Assembly: GCA_002478685.1 (NCBI GenBank)
Contig: DLPY01000026.1
Coordinates: 1-19,969 of the forward strand
Source of the DNA: Flavobacteriaceae bacterium UBA7446
GTDB lineage: Bacteria; Bacteroidota; Bacteroidia; Flavobacteriales; Flavobacteriaceae
Reading direction: 5' to 3'
Length of the DNA: 19,969 nt
The translations under genes and the position numbers were made by a program. The notes under the pieces were generated by a model that saw only the letters and a list, made by a program, of their open reading frames with translations, was not told the origin of the DNA and searched no databases. Positions 7,032 to 15,584 of the stretch are shown here, piece by piece; position 1 is the first letter of the stretch, and every line of letters begins with the position of its first letter.

Positions 7032-7865
7032 ATGTTAGCACTCAAATTTTTGTGGGCACCTGACCCAGTTGCCATAAGCCTTGGCAGTTTTAATATTTAC
7101 TACTACAGCTTAATGTTTGTAATTGCCTTTGCATCGGGGCTTTACTTGATGAAATTCATGTATAAAAAAGAGGGAGTTTCTTTGGACTATCTGGACCCAC
7201 TTTTACTGTATATGGTAGCGGGAACACTCATTGGCGCACGTCTGGGAGAGGTGTTTTTCTATAACTGGGATTATTTTCAAAGCAACCTACTTGAAATTAT
7301 TTTGCCTGTAAAAATCAATGAGGATGGCTGGAAATTTGTAGGATTTAGAGGGCTGGCAAGCCATGGCGCAGTCATAGGTATTTTGTCTGCCCTGTACCTC
7401 TACACCAAAAAATACAAATACACATCCATGGTATGGTTGCTTGATCGCATTGCCATTACGGTTGCTTTCGGTGGTGTTTTTATCCGAATTGGAAACTTTT
7501 TTAATTCCGAAATTGTAGGAAAATACACAGGAAGTAGTTTTGGTGTTGTGTTTCAAAACAACGGGGAAACCTTACCTAGACACCCTGTGCAATTGTATGA
7601 ATCGTTAGGCTACTTAATCGTTTTTATTATCCTCTTTTTAATCTATAAAAACTCACGCTTCAGAAATCAAAAAGGGTTTTTGATTGGTGCTTTTTTTAGC
7701 TTACTATTTACCGTTAGGTTTTTTGCCGAGTTTGTAAAAGAAAGTCAAGGTGGTTTTGGTGAAAATCTTGGATATTTTTCTACCGGACAATGGCTTAGTA
7801 TTCCACTTGTAATATTGGGATTTGCTTTAATCGCGCTTTCGTACCGAAATAAAGCAACCGCTTAG
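7032..7865 (+). CDS. lgt: Phosphatidylglycerol:prolipoprotein diacylglyceryl transferase
   Basis: Lgt is the inner-membrane enzyme that transfers a diacylglyceryl group to the lipobox cysteine, the first step of lipoprotein maturation. The 277-residue product has about seven membrane segments. Family features are ASHGAVIG with His111, the signature IRIGNFFNSEIVG (151-163), HPVQLYES (184-191), RFFAEFVKES (229-238) and the final STGQWLSIP (250-258). The C-terminus overlaps the end of secDF by 4 bp in convergent orientation. Two predicted lipoproteins in this window (2009-3025 and possibly 12989-13501) would be substrates. Confidence 0.96.
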   Translation: MLALKFLWAPDPVAISLGSFNIYYYSLMFVIAFASGLYLMKFMYKKEGVSLDYLDPLLLYMVAGTLIGARLGEVFFYNWDYFQSNLLEIILPVKINEDGWKFVGFRGLASHGAVIGILSALYLYTKKYKYTSMVWLLDRIAITVAFGGVFIRIGNFFNSEIVGKYTGSSFGVVFQNNGETLPRHPVQLYESLGYLIVFIILFLIYKNSRFRNQKGFLIGAFFSLLFTVRFFAEFVKESQGGFGENLGYFSTGQWLSIPLVILGFALIALSYRNKATA

Positions 7866-10807
7866 TCGTTTTCCTTGTTCTTTTTAGAGGTATCGAACAT
7901 TACCGGAGTAGCAATAAACAACGATGAATAAGTACCCACAAGCACTCCAACAATAAGAGCGAACATAAATCCACGGATAGCTTCTCCTCCGAAAATAAAT
8001 ATCGCTAACAACACCACCAAGGTGGTAAGTGACGTATTGATGGTTCTACTCAACGTACTATTGAGTGCGCTGTTTACAGTTTTGCTGCTTTCCCAACCAG
8101 TATGCAGTCGTGTAAATTCTCGAATACGATCAAATACTACCACGGTATCGTTTAATGAATATCCGATTACAGTAAGAATCGCAGCAATAAATGCCTGATT
8201 GATTTCCATACTAAACGGCATAAAAGTGTACGCAATTGAAAATACACCCAAAACGATTAGAACATCATGGAATACCGCAGCAACCGCACCAAGAGAATAT
8301 TGCCATTTGCGGAAACGCAATAAAATATATAGAAACACTACAATGAGCGATCCAAATACTGCTAAGAAGGAGTTTTTCTTAATATCATCAGCAATAGTAG
8401 GCCCTACTTTAATAGACGACATAATACCCACTTGCTTGTCTTCAGCACCGTTAACAAAATCATCATAAGATACGTTTTGTGGCAGATAAATAGAAAGGCC
8501 ACTGTACAATGCCTGTTGAATTTCGTTATCGACTTCGATTCCTTCCACATCAACTTTGTAATTGGTGGTAATTTTTAGCTGATTGTCCTCACCAAAAGTT
8601 TTGGCTTCGGCACTTCCAAGAAGTGATGCAAGTTGTGCCTGTGCATCAGAAGGATTTACTGCCTGCTCAAAACGAACGGTATAGGAGCGTCCGCCCACAA
8701 AATCAACACCTTGATTTAATCCCTTTGTGAAAAGAGAGAAAATACCAATGATAATAAGCACACCCGAAACCACATAAGCAATGCTGCGTTTTTTAAGGAA
8801 TGTAATTGCTAAATTTCGGAACAGATTTTTGGTTGCTTTAGTAGCAAACTCAAGTGAATATCCTCTACTAAGGCGTCCATCTATAAGAAGTCTTGTGACA
8901 AAAATGGCGGTACACAACGAAGTAGCAATACCAATTAGCAAGGTTGTAGCAAAACCTTTAATAGGTCCTGTTCCAAAAACAAATAAGATAAATGCCGTAA
9001 GTCCAGTGGTAATATTTGCATCTAGAATTGAAGATAACGCATTTTTAAATCCATCCGAAACGGATTGTTTTTGACCTTTTCCTTTTACTAATTCTTCACG
9101 AATACGCTCAAAAATAAGTACGTTAGCATCTACGGACATACCAATAGTAAGTACAATACCTGCAATACCAGGAAGTGTAAGAACGGCACCAAGCCCGGCA
9201 AGAATACCAAAAATCAATACAATATTTAGCGTAAGTGCAATATCGGCATACAATCCGGCACGTCCGTAATAAAAAATCATCCATGCCAACACCAAAAGCA
9301 GTGCAATCACAAAGGAATTGATTCCACTTTCAATTGCTTCTTGTCCAAGCGATGGTCCAACAATTTCAGATTGAATAATTTCAGCAGCAGCAGGAAGTTT
9401 TCCTGCGCGTAATACGTTTGCCAAGTCAATGGCTTCGTTGATTGAAAACTGACCTGAAATTTCAGAACGTCCACCCGCGATGGCACCTTTAGAAACACCA
9501 GGAGCAGAATATACCACATCGTCTAACACAATAGCGATATTGCTCCCTTCACGAAACGCTTTGCCTGTCATACCCTCCCAAATACGTGCTCCTTTTCCAT
9601 TCATCTGCATAGAAACAGCTGGCGCACCAAGTTGGTCATACGTTTGTGCAGCATCAACAATTACACTTCCACTAAGTGGTGGTTCATTAGACCTGTTGGC
9701 TTTGATCACGTATAAATCAACTAAATCAGTTTTGACACTGGGAATTCCCCATAAAAATTTGGTAAAACGCAAATCGGCAGGAAGCAACGCACGCACGTCT
9801 GAACGATTAAAGTACTCTTCCATAATGGGTTGGTCTTTTGCATCGACTTGCAACAGCACTGGACCGCCAGCATAACCAGCCCCTTTAACATAGTCGTAGA
9901 TGGGGTTTACCATTGTACTTATTGAATCTTGCTGCGCAGATACGTCTGAAAGCAAGTCGTCAATTTCCGAAGTCTCTTCAGAAGTGGTTTCCTTTTCAGC
10001 TACTACAACCGTTTTCAGCAATTCGTTTGCCTGCGCCAAAAACGTACCATAGGATTGATTTGAAGCCGTTTCCCAAAATTCGAGTTGTGCCGTACTCTGC
10101 AAGAGGTTTTTTACACGCTCAACATCACGTGCCCCAGGTAACTCAATTAAAATACGTCCCGAATTTCCTAATCGCTGAATGTTTGGTTGTGTAACCCCAA
10201 ACTTATCGATACGCTTCCTCAATACCTCGAATGCCGAAACAATAGAAGCATCAATTTTTTTACGAATAATAGGTTGCACCTCCTCATCGGACATATTAAA
10301 ATTGATGTCATCACTAAGTGTGCGGTTGGCAAAAATATCTGGATTTGCAAGTTTTTGGTCACCTTTAAGCGCGTCAAATGCTTCGAAAAAACTTTCTACA
10401 TACGTATCGTCAGAAGATTTCTGCAAGACATCAGCGTCTTCTAAGGCGCGATTAAACAACGGATTGCGCGAGTTTTCTGCTAATCCTTTTAAAATATCTT
10501 TTACAGATACTTGTAAAATAACATTGATCCCTCCTTTAAGGTCAAGGCCTTTATTGAGTTCGCGATTTTTTGCCGTCGCATATGTGGTATAACCAAAAGC
10601 TGTTTCGTTTGAAATAGAGTCCAAATAGTTTCGCTCTTCAATGTCTACAAGGGCAAAATAATTTGCATCATCGGGGTTTACCGTTGCTTGTGCAAACGTT
10701 TTTGCGTCTGACTCTATCTTAGAGGCGACAAAAGTGAATGAAAGTTGGTATAGGCTGACAAGGCCAAACAAAACGGCAAAAAGTCTAATAAGTCCGTTAT
10801 TCTGCAT
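7862..10807 (-). CDS. secDF: Protein translocase subunit SecDF (fused)
   Basis: SecD and SecF use the proton gradient to pull preproteins through SecYEG. Here they form one 981-residue chain, as in other Bacteroidota. The SecD half has TM1 (about 8-28), GLDLKGG (87-93), a large periplasmic P1 region, and five membrane segments from about 495, with SVDANVLIFERIREEL (558-573) as the conserved TM4-loop motif. The SecF half starts near 660 with a membrane segment, then GVDFVGG (700-706), and ends with a second membrane block containing SLNDTVVVFDRIREF (884-898). The stretch at about 270-298 in P1 is Glu/Asp/Ser/Thr-rich and probably a flexible insertion. The promoter lies at 10840-10870; the 3' end overlaps lgt. 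Confidence 0.96.
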   Translation of the reverse strand: MQNNGLIRLFAVLFGLVSLYQLSFTFVASKIESDAKTFAQATVNPDDANYFALVDIEERNYLDSISNETAFGYTTYATAKNRELNKGLDLKGGINVILQVSVKDILKGLAENSRNPLFNRALEDADVLQKSSDDTYVESFFEAFDALKGDQKLANPDIFANRTLSDDINFNMSDEEVQPIIRKKIDASIVSAFEVLRKRIDKFGVTQPNIQRLGNSGRILIELPGARDVERVKNLLQSTAQLEFWETASNQSYGTFLAQANELLKTVVVAEKETTSEETSEIDDLLSDVSAQQDSISTMVNPIYDYVKGAGYAGGPVLLQVDAKDQPIMEEYFNRSDVRALLPADLRFTKFLWGIPSVKTDLVDLYVIKANRSNEPPLSGSVIVDAAQTYDQLGAPAVSMQMNGKGARIWEGMTGKAFREGSNIAIVLDDVVYSAPGVSKGAIAGGRSEISGQFSINEAIDLANVLRAGKLPAAAEIIQSEIVGPSLGQEAIESGINSFVIALLLVLAWMIFYYGRAGLYADIALTLNIVLIFGILAGLGAVLTLPGIAGIVLTIGMSVDANVLIFERIREELVKGKGQKQSVSDGFKNALSSILDANITTGLTAFILFVFGTGPIKGFATTLLIGIATSLCTAIFVTRLLIDGRLSRGYSLEFATKATKNLFRNLAITFLKKRSIAYVVSGVLIIIGIFSLFTKGLNQGVDFVGGRSYTVRFEQAVNPSDAQAQLASLLGSAEAKTFGEDNQLKITTNYKVDVEGIEVDNEIQQALYSGLSIYLPQNVSYDDFVNGAEDKQVGIMSSIKVGPTIADDIKKNSFLAVFGSLIVVFLYILLRFRKWQYSLGAVAAVFHDVLIVLGVFSIAYTFMPFSMEINQAFIAAILTVIGYSLNDTVVVFDRIREFTRLHTGWESSKTVNSALNSTLSRTINTSLTTLVVLLAIFIFGGEAIRGFMFALIVGVLVGTYSSLFIATPVMFDTSKKNKEND

Positions 10808-10839
10808 GATATAGAATTTAATGTCGTATACGAGACGAG

Positions 10840-10870
10840 CAAATATAACGTATCCGCCCAGATTAACAAA
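10840..10870 (-). promoter_or_regulatory. Promoter of secDF
   Basis: The best promoter in the window. On the minus strand TTTG (10867-10870), a 19-bp spacer and TATATTTG (10840-10847) match both halves of the Bacteroidota consensus at optimal spacing. Transcription would start near 10833, leaving a leader of about 26 nt. It lies in the 86-bp gap after mdh, so secDF need not depend on the mdh transcript. Confidence 0.75.
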
Positions 10871-10893
10871 TACCTAATTAAAGGGGTAAAAAA

Positions 10894-11829
10894 TTAAGAA
10901 AGTATACTGTGTAAAGCTGCATTCATGGTACGAACGGCGGCAGCGCTTTTGTCAAATGTTGCTTGTTCTTCTTCGGTAAGATGTACATCTACGATAGATT
11001 CCCATCCGTTACGTCCAATAAGACAAGGCACACCAATACAAATATCCTCTTGATTATACTCCCCTTCAAGATAAACTGAACAAGGAATAATACGTTTTTG
11101 ATCGTTCATAATACTATCTACCAAATAGGCAACAGAAGCTCCTGGTGCATACCACGCCGATGTACCCAATAGTTTTGTGAGCGTAGCACCACCCACCATA
11201 GTGTCGGCAGCAACTTGCTTTAATGCTTCATCTTCTAGTAAAGTAGAAACAGGAATCCCGTTGTAAGATGCTAATCGAGTAAGTGGAATCATAGTTGTAT
11301 CGCCGTGACCGCCGATAACCATGCCTTGAATATCGTTTGCAGGCTTATCCAAAGCAAGTGATAAATAGGTTTTGAATCTTGAACTGTCAAGTGCACCACC
11401 CATTCCAATAATGCGGTTTTTCGGTAACCCCGTTTTTTTCAGCGCCAAATAGGTCATCGTGTCCATTGGGTTTGATACCACCACAATAATGGCATTTGGC
11501 GAATTTGCCAAAATATTTTCAGAAACAGTTTGAACTATTCCTGCGTTAATTCCTATAAGTTCTTCACGAGTCATTCCTGGTTTTCGTGGAATTCCGGAAG
11601 TAATAACTACGACATCGCTATTGGCAGTTTTAGTGTAATCGTTTGTTGTACCAACAATTTTGGTATTAAAGCCAAGGGTTGTAGCAGTTTGCATCATATC
11701 TAAGGCTTTGCCTTCAGCAAAACCCTCTTTAATATCAAGTAATACAACTTCGCTAGCAATGCGTTGTGTAGCAATGGCATCTGCGCAAGTGGCACCTACA
11801 TTTCCGGCACCTACAATAGAAACTTTCAT
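10894..11829 (-). CDS. mdh: Malate dehydrogenase (NAD-dependent)
   Basis: Oxidises malate to oxaloacetate with NAD in the citric acid cycle. The 311 residues fit the LDH-like MDH type used by many Bacteroidota. Visible are the nucleotide-binding GAGNVG (7-12), Asp32 at the end of the second strand (NAD preference), IPRKPGMTREEL with the arginines expected to contact the dicarboxylate (Arg82, Arg88), SNPMD (119-123), the substrate arginine near 151, and catalytic His175 in GGHGDT. Arg82 in the active-site loop favours malate over lactate as substrate. The 111-bp upstream gap carries two direct repeats (11863-11895) and only a weak TATTTTTA -7 candidate. Confidence 0.95.
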   Translation of the reverse strand: MKVSIVGAGNVGATCADAIATQRIASEVVLLDIKEGFAEGKALDMMQTATTLGFNTKIVGTTNDYTKTANSDVVVITSGIPRKPGMTREELIGINAGIVQTVSENILANSPNAIIVVVSNPMDTMTYLALKKTGLPKNRIIGMGGALDSSRFKTYLSLALDKPANDIQGMVIGGHGDTTMIPLTRLASYNGIPVSTLLEDEALKQVAADTMVGGATLTKLLGTSAWYAPGASVAYLVDSIMNDQKRIIPCSVYLEGEYNQEDICIGVPCLIGRNGWESIVDVHLTEEEQATFDKSAAAVRTMNAALHSILS

Positions 11830-11862
11830 TTGTCTGTTATTTTGGTTTTGTAAAAATACTGC

Positions 11863-11895
11863 TTGAGTGTCAATTCTAAAAGGTTAAGTGTCAAT
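11863..11895. repeat. Direct repeat TTrAGTGTCAAT upstream of mdh
   Basis: The 9-mer AGTGTCAAT occurs at 11866-11874 and again at 11887-11895, a 21-bp period or about two helical turns. Including TTG/TTA on the left, 11 of 12 bases agree. On the minus strand each reads ATTGACACT. It lies 37-66 bp upstream of the mdh start, over the expected promoter region, so it could be a tandem operator. No regulator is identified. Confidence 0.5.
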
Positions 11896-11940
11896 ATTTG
11901 TGCGTAAAGCAGTAATTATTAAGCGGTTGTGTGCAGAAAA

Positions 11941-12954
11941 TTATCTGATACTAAAGCCAATACCAGCTGTAAATGTGCTATATTCTTGAAATGCATAGTC
12001 TGCGCTAATTGTGAGTAAAAGAAGCTTAATTCTTAAACCTAAATTTGATCTTAAAGTTTCACTCTTAAAGTTCAAATCAATAGGGTCTGTATACACTTTG
12101 TTATCGGTTTCATATTTCCCCAATAAACTCACATTAGAAATAAACGATGACGCTCCTACTCCTCCGTAAAATGTGAAAATTGATAGCTTTTTGGATGCTA
12201 CCAATTGAAATGTTAAGCTATTGGTATCGAACTGTACTGCTTGTTTTCGTTCTTCATCACTGTTTAAACTAACTTTAGACTTAACATTATTCCATGCAAT
12301 CAATGCGGACATGTCTAATGGCAACTTATTAATAAATGGCAACCAGCGTTTTATGTCATGCATAATACCTAGTCCAAATGCAGAAAACTCAGAGTCATTG
12401 GTGTTTATTTCAGGTATATATCTAATTTTCAGGTCTGTATGCTTAAAAAGGCCAATGCCACCTTGAATGGTAGCAGATGGTATCACATTATATCCGATAT
12501 CCTCTTTTAATCCCAAACCAGGTGGTGCAGATATTGAAATATCATCATTTCCGTCACTATGAGTGAATTTTAACAACGGTCGATTGTTTTCGGCTCCTGC
12601 TCCACTGAGAGGACCTAGAAGAGTGGGTATTTTTGCAGTGCTAATACTAGGGTCGGTTAATTTAATATTGGTGTACTCAGCATTATTAAAAGTAAAGTAC
12701 TCTTTACTGGTTGGCACAAATGACACACTTGAAATTACGGAAATATCAAAGCCAAAGCGTTTATGTATTTTAGCGGTATTGTACCACCCGCCATTTAGAC
12801 CATAACCAAAGCCAGCTGGCATTGGCTCTAAATAATTTTCTAAAAATAACTCAGCGTCATCCACTCCACCCTCTAAGACTGTGGACAAATCTATTTGTGC
12901 AGAAGACACCTGAACTATAAAAATACAAATAATAAAATTTAGCAATTTGTTCAT
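11941..12954 (-). CDS. Predicted outer-membrane beta-barrel protein of unknown function
   Basis: No enzymatic motif is recognised. The 337-residue product begins with a signal peptide (about 1-19, SSA|Q), followed by an acidic, helix-prone segment (21-45, VDDAELFLENYLEP). The rest alternates hydrophobic and polar residues with many aromatics and glycines, including GFGYGLNGGWYNTAKIHKRFGFDIS near 48-72, as in outer-membrane barrels. The end, AGIGFSIR, has a barrel-strand pattern but a final arginine instead of an aromatic. It resembles flavobacterial proteins I associate with the DUF6588 family; this is from memory and not verified. The gene starts 34 nt after the small exported protein at 12989-13501, with no promoter seen between, so they are probably cotranscribed. 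Confidence 0.75.
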   Translation of the reverse strand: MNKLLNFIICIFIVQVSSAQIDLSTVLEGGVDDAELFLENYLEPMPAGFGYGLNGGWYNTAKIHKRFGFDISVISSVSFVPTSKEYFTFNNAEYTNIKLTDPSISTAKIPTLLGPLSGAGAENNRPLLKFTHSDGNDDISISAPPGLGLKEDIGYNVIPSATIQGGIGLFKHTDLKIRYIPEINTNDSEFSAFGLGIMHDIKRWLPFINKLPLDMSALIAWNNVKSKVSLNSDEERKQAVQFDTNSLTFQLVASKKLSIFTFYGGVGASSFISNVSLLGKYETDNKVYTDPIDLNFKSETLRSNLGLRIKLLLLTISADYAFQEYSTFTAGIGFSIR

Positions 12955-12988
12955 GACTCAAGTATTAAATTAATTGAAAATAAAGCCA

Positions 12989-13501
12989 TTAAATAGCTTC
13001 AACTGTGATTTTCAAAGTTGAAGTAATATCAACTGAAAAGTCATTGTCATTTAGAGGTGAATCGGAACTGACAGTAACCACGAATGAATACTTTCCTGAC
13101 TCAATTTCTTTTACTAAATCAGTGCTGCTAGAAAGGTCAAGATTTACAGCTTGATTGTTCCTGAATGTATAGTTATTGTCAATAACCGTTACATCGCCAA
13201 TTTCAAGTTTAACATCCGCATCGATACTGCTAGGGTCATAATTCCTCAAAGTAAGCGTTGCACTTTCCAAATTTGAAGATTTGAGTACATCTCCATACTT
13301 AGCAATAAGATCACCTAAATCTATTTCACCAGAAGACATGAAATCTGAGTAACTTCCGCGGTCTAAAACTTGGAAAGTGTTTACAAATTCGTCGGCAACT
13401 TCAACTTCAATTGCATCGTCTTCACACATGCCAGACATGAGTAAGAAGGGTAACGTTATTAATAACGATTTCTTTCGTAATAATTTAAAAAATGATGACA
13501 T
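12989..13501 (-). CDS. Small exported protein, possible surface lipoprotein
   Basis: No family is recognised. The 170-residue product has a basic N-terminus (KLLRKK), a hydrophobic core (13-22) and Cys26 in SGMC, immediately followed by the acidic run EDDAIEVEVADE. Met before the cysteine is a poor lipobox residue, so lipidation is uncertain; the alternative is ordinary signal-peptidase I processing. The remainder alternates short beta-strands (ESATLTLRNYD, DVKLEIGDVTVID, YSFVVTVSS, TSTLKITVEAI) and looks like a small beta-sandwich. It lies between gyrB (62-bp gap, no clear promoter) and the barrel protein (34-bp gap) on the same strand. Codon use and composition do not stand out from neighbouring genes. 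Confidence 0.7.
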   Translation of the reverse strand: MSSFFKLLRKKSLLITLPFLLMSGMCEDDAIEVEVADEFVNTFQVLDRGSYSDFMSSGEIDLGDLIAKYGDVLKSSNLESATLTLRNYDPSSIDADVKLEIGDVTVIDNNYTFRNNQAVNLDLSSSTDLVKEIESGKYSFVVTVSSDSPLNDNDFSVDITSTLKITVEAI

Positions 13502-13563
13502 ATTTATAAGATTTGGGTTTAAATTTCTAGCTAATGTAGTGGTTTTTTTAAATAAAAAATTAA

Positions 13564-15501
13564 TTAGGCATCGATGTTTGCATAAATGGCATTCTTTTCG
13601 ATAAATTCGCGTCTTGGTGGAACTTCATCGCCCATAAGCATAGAGAAAATGCGATCGGCTTCCCCACCATTATCAACAGTAACCTGACGTAAGGTTCTAA
13701 ACTCTGGGTTCATAGTGGTATCCCAAAGTTGTTCTGCGTTCATTTCTCCAAGGCCTTTATATCGTTGTACCGATGCACCTTGACCAAAATCTTGAAGCAG
13801 TCCATCACGCTGATCGTCATCCCAAGCATATTGTTTTTTTGTTCCCTTTTTTACTAGATAAAGTGGAGGGGTGGCAATATATACAAAACCATTTTCGATA
13901 AGCTCACGCATATAGCGGAAAAAGAATGTCAGAATAAGGGTTGAAATATGACTTCCATCAACATCGGCATCACACATAATTACAACTTTATGATATCGTA
14001 ATTTTTCCAAATTTAGCGCTTTGGCATCTTCCTCAGTTCCAATAGTCACACCCAGAGCAGTGTAAATGTTTCGAATTTCCTCGTTTTCAAAAACCTTGTG
14101 TTGCATCGCTTTTTCCACGTTAAGGATTTTACCACGTAATGGTAGAATTGCTTGAAAATTTCGATCACGTCCTTGTTTTGCTGTGCCACCAGCAGAGTCT
14201 CCCTCTACAAGAAAGACTTCGCACAAATGCGGATCTTGTTCTGAACAATCGGAGAGTTTTCCAGGCAAACCTCCACCACTCATAACAGTTTTGCGTTGTA
14301 CCATTTCACGGGCTTTTCGCGCGGCATGTCTTGCTTGGGCTGCCAAAATCACTTTTTGGACAATCGATTTAGCATCGTTGGGATGCTCTTCCAAATAGTT
14401 TTCTAGCATTTCAGAAACGGCTTGCGAAACCGCCGCGCTCACTTCTCTGTTTCCCAGTTTTGTTTTGGTTTGTCCTTCAAACTGCGGCTCAGCAACCTTA
14501 ACCGATACAATTGCTGTAAGTCCCTCACGAAAATCATCACCAGAAATTTCAAATTTGAGCTTATCGAGCATACCTGATGCATCTGCGTATTTCTTTAGTG
14601 TAGTGGTCAGCCCACGTCTAAAACCAGAGAGATGCGTACCTCCTTCATGTGTGTTGATATTATTCACATAGGAGTGCAAGTTCTCTGTAAATGAAGTGTT
14701 GTAGATCATAGCAACCTCAACAGGAATTTGATTTTTCTCCCCTTCCATAGAGATGACATCGGCGGTAATGGGTTCCCGGTTGGCATCTAAAAAGCGAATA
14801 AATTCTTTTAACCCTTCTTCAGAATGAAACAACTCCTCAACAGGCTCCCCTTTATCATCTTTTTGTCTATGATCTGTTAGTTGGATTTTGATTCCTTTAT
14901 TCAAAAAAGACAGTTCCCGCATCCGGTTTGCAAGGGTATCGTAATTATATTCTATTGTTTGCGTAAAAATGGATGTATCAGGCAAAAAAGTAACTACTGT
15001 GCCTGTTTTGGTGGACTCTCCAACTGTTTTAACAGGATATTGTGCCTTGCCACGTTCATATTCCTGCTCCCATACTTTGCCTTCACGATGGACAGTTGCC
15101 TTGAGTGATTCTGAAAGCGCATTCACACACGATACGCCTACGCCGTGAAGCCCTCCCGATACTTTATAGGAATCTTTATCAAATTTACCTCCAGCACCAA
15201 TTTTAGTCATTACCACCTCAAGAGCAGAAACACCTTCTTTCTTGTGCATCCCTACAGGAATTCCACGTCCGTTATCTTCAACTGTGATGGAATTGTCTTG
15301 ATTAATTTGGACAGAAATAAGGTCACAGTGCCCAGCAAGTGCCTCATCAATGGAGTTGTCTACAACTTCATAAACAAGGTGGTGCAATCCACGAACGCCT
15401 ACATCTCCAATATACATGGAAGGACGCATACGTACATGCTCCATTCCTTCTAACGCCTGTATGCTATCCGCGGAATAATTTTGGTTGGGTTGATTATTCA
15501 T
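13564..15501 (-). CDS. gyrB: DNA gyrase subunit B
   Basis: ATPase subunit of gyrase, which with GyrA introduces negative supercoils. The 645 residues lack the long C-terminal insertion of enterobacterial GyrB. The GHKL ATPase motifs are visible: catalytic Glu45 and Asn49 in YEVVDNSIDEAL, DNGRGIP (76-82) and GGLHGVG (116-122). The transducer contains QTKTKLGN (344-351). The TOPRIM domain has EGDSAGG (434-440) and DADVDGSHI (511-519), and the tail carries QRYKGLGEMNAEQLW. The QTKTKLGN form and the length favour GyrB over ParE, though the two are close. A promoter candidate lies at 15532-15539, just inside a long hairpin that isolates it from asnB. Confidence 0.95.
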   Translation of the reverse strand: MNNQPNQNYSADSIQALEGMEHVRMRPSMYIGDVGVRGLHHLVYEVVDNSIDEALAGHCDLISVQINQDNSITVEDNGRGIPVGMHKKEGVSALEVVMTKIGAGGKFDKDSYKVSGGLHGVGVSCVNALSESLKATVHREGKVWEQEYERGKAQYPVKTVGESTKTGTVVTFLPDTSIFTQTIEYNYDTLANRMRELSFLNKGIKIQLTDHRQKDDKGEPVEELFHSEEGLKEFIRFLDANREPITADVISMEGEKNQIPVEVAMIYNTSFTENLHSYVNNINTHEGGTHLSGFRRGLTTTLKKYADASGMLDKLKFEISGDDFREGLTAIVSVKVAEPQFEGQTKTKLGNREVSAAVSQAVSEMLENYLEEHPNDAKSIVQKVILAAQARHAARKAREMVQRKTVMSGGGLPGKLSDCSEQDPHLCEVFLVEGDSAGGTAKQGRDRNFQAILPLRGKILNVEKAMQHKVFENEEIRNIYTALGVTIGTEEDAKALNLEKLRYHKVVIMCDADVDGSHISTLILTFFFRYMRELIENGFVYIATPPLYLVKKGTKKQYAWDDDQRDGLLQDFGQGASVQRYKGLGEMNAEQLWDTTMNPEFRTLRQVTVDNGGEADRIFSMLMGDEVPPRREFIEKNAIYANIDA

Positions 15502-15531
15502 ATAATCTGATTAAGAAAAAAGCTATTCTTA

Positions 15532-15539
15532 CAAATTTA
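15532..15539 (-). promoter_or_regulatory. -7 promoter element of gyrB
   Basis: On the minus strand this is TAAATTTG, an exact TAnnTTTG match 30 nt before the gyrB ATG. The -33 region overlaps the hairpin at 15541-15584 and offers no exact TTG at the expected distance. The leader would be about 24 nt. Confidence 0.5.
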
Positions 15540-15540
15540 A

Positions 15541-15584
15541 AGTAAAAGGCTCGTTTTAAAGATTAAAGCGAGTCTTGTTTTACT
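15541..15584 (-). terminator. Long hairpin between asnB and gyrB
   Basis: Arms 15546-15559 and 15563-15576 form a 14-bp stem with two G-U pairs over a 3-nt loop. The flanks AGTAAAA and TTTTACT (15541-15547, 15578-15584) can extend or compete with the base of the stem. It lies 34 nt past the asnB stop on the minus strand and ends in a T-rich stretch, so it probably terminates asnB. It also covers the -33 region of the gyrB promoter candidate. Confidence 0.65.

Noticed and set aside
9480..10592. Several plus-strand open frames of 85-137 residues opposite secDF
   Set aside because: They are antisense to a gene with continuous family similarity and have the composition expected from reverse-complement codons. 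The same applies to open frames opposite gyrB and proS.
10871..10893. Possible hairpin after mdh (TACC...GGTA)
   Set aside because: A 4-bp stem over a 10-nt loop is too weak to call a terminator.
13502..13563. A/T palindrome between gyrB and the small exported protein as a terminator
   Set aside because: It is only a run of T followed by a run of A with no G-C pairs, so it is not convincing; read-through from gyrB is possible.
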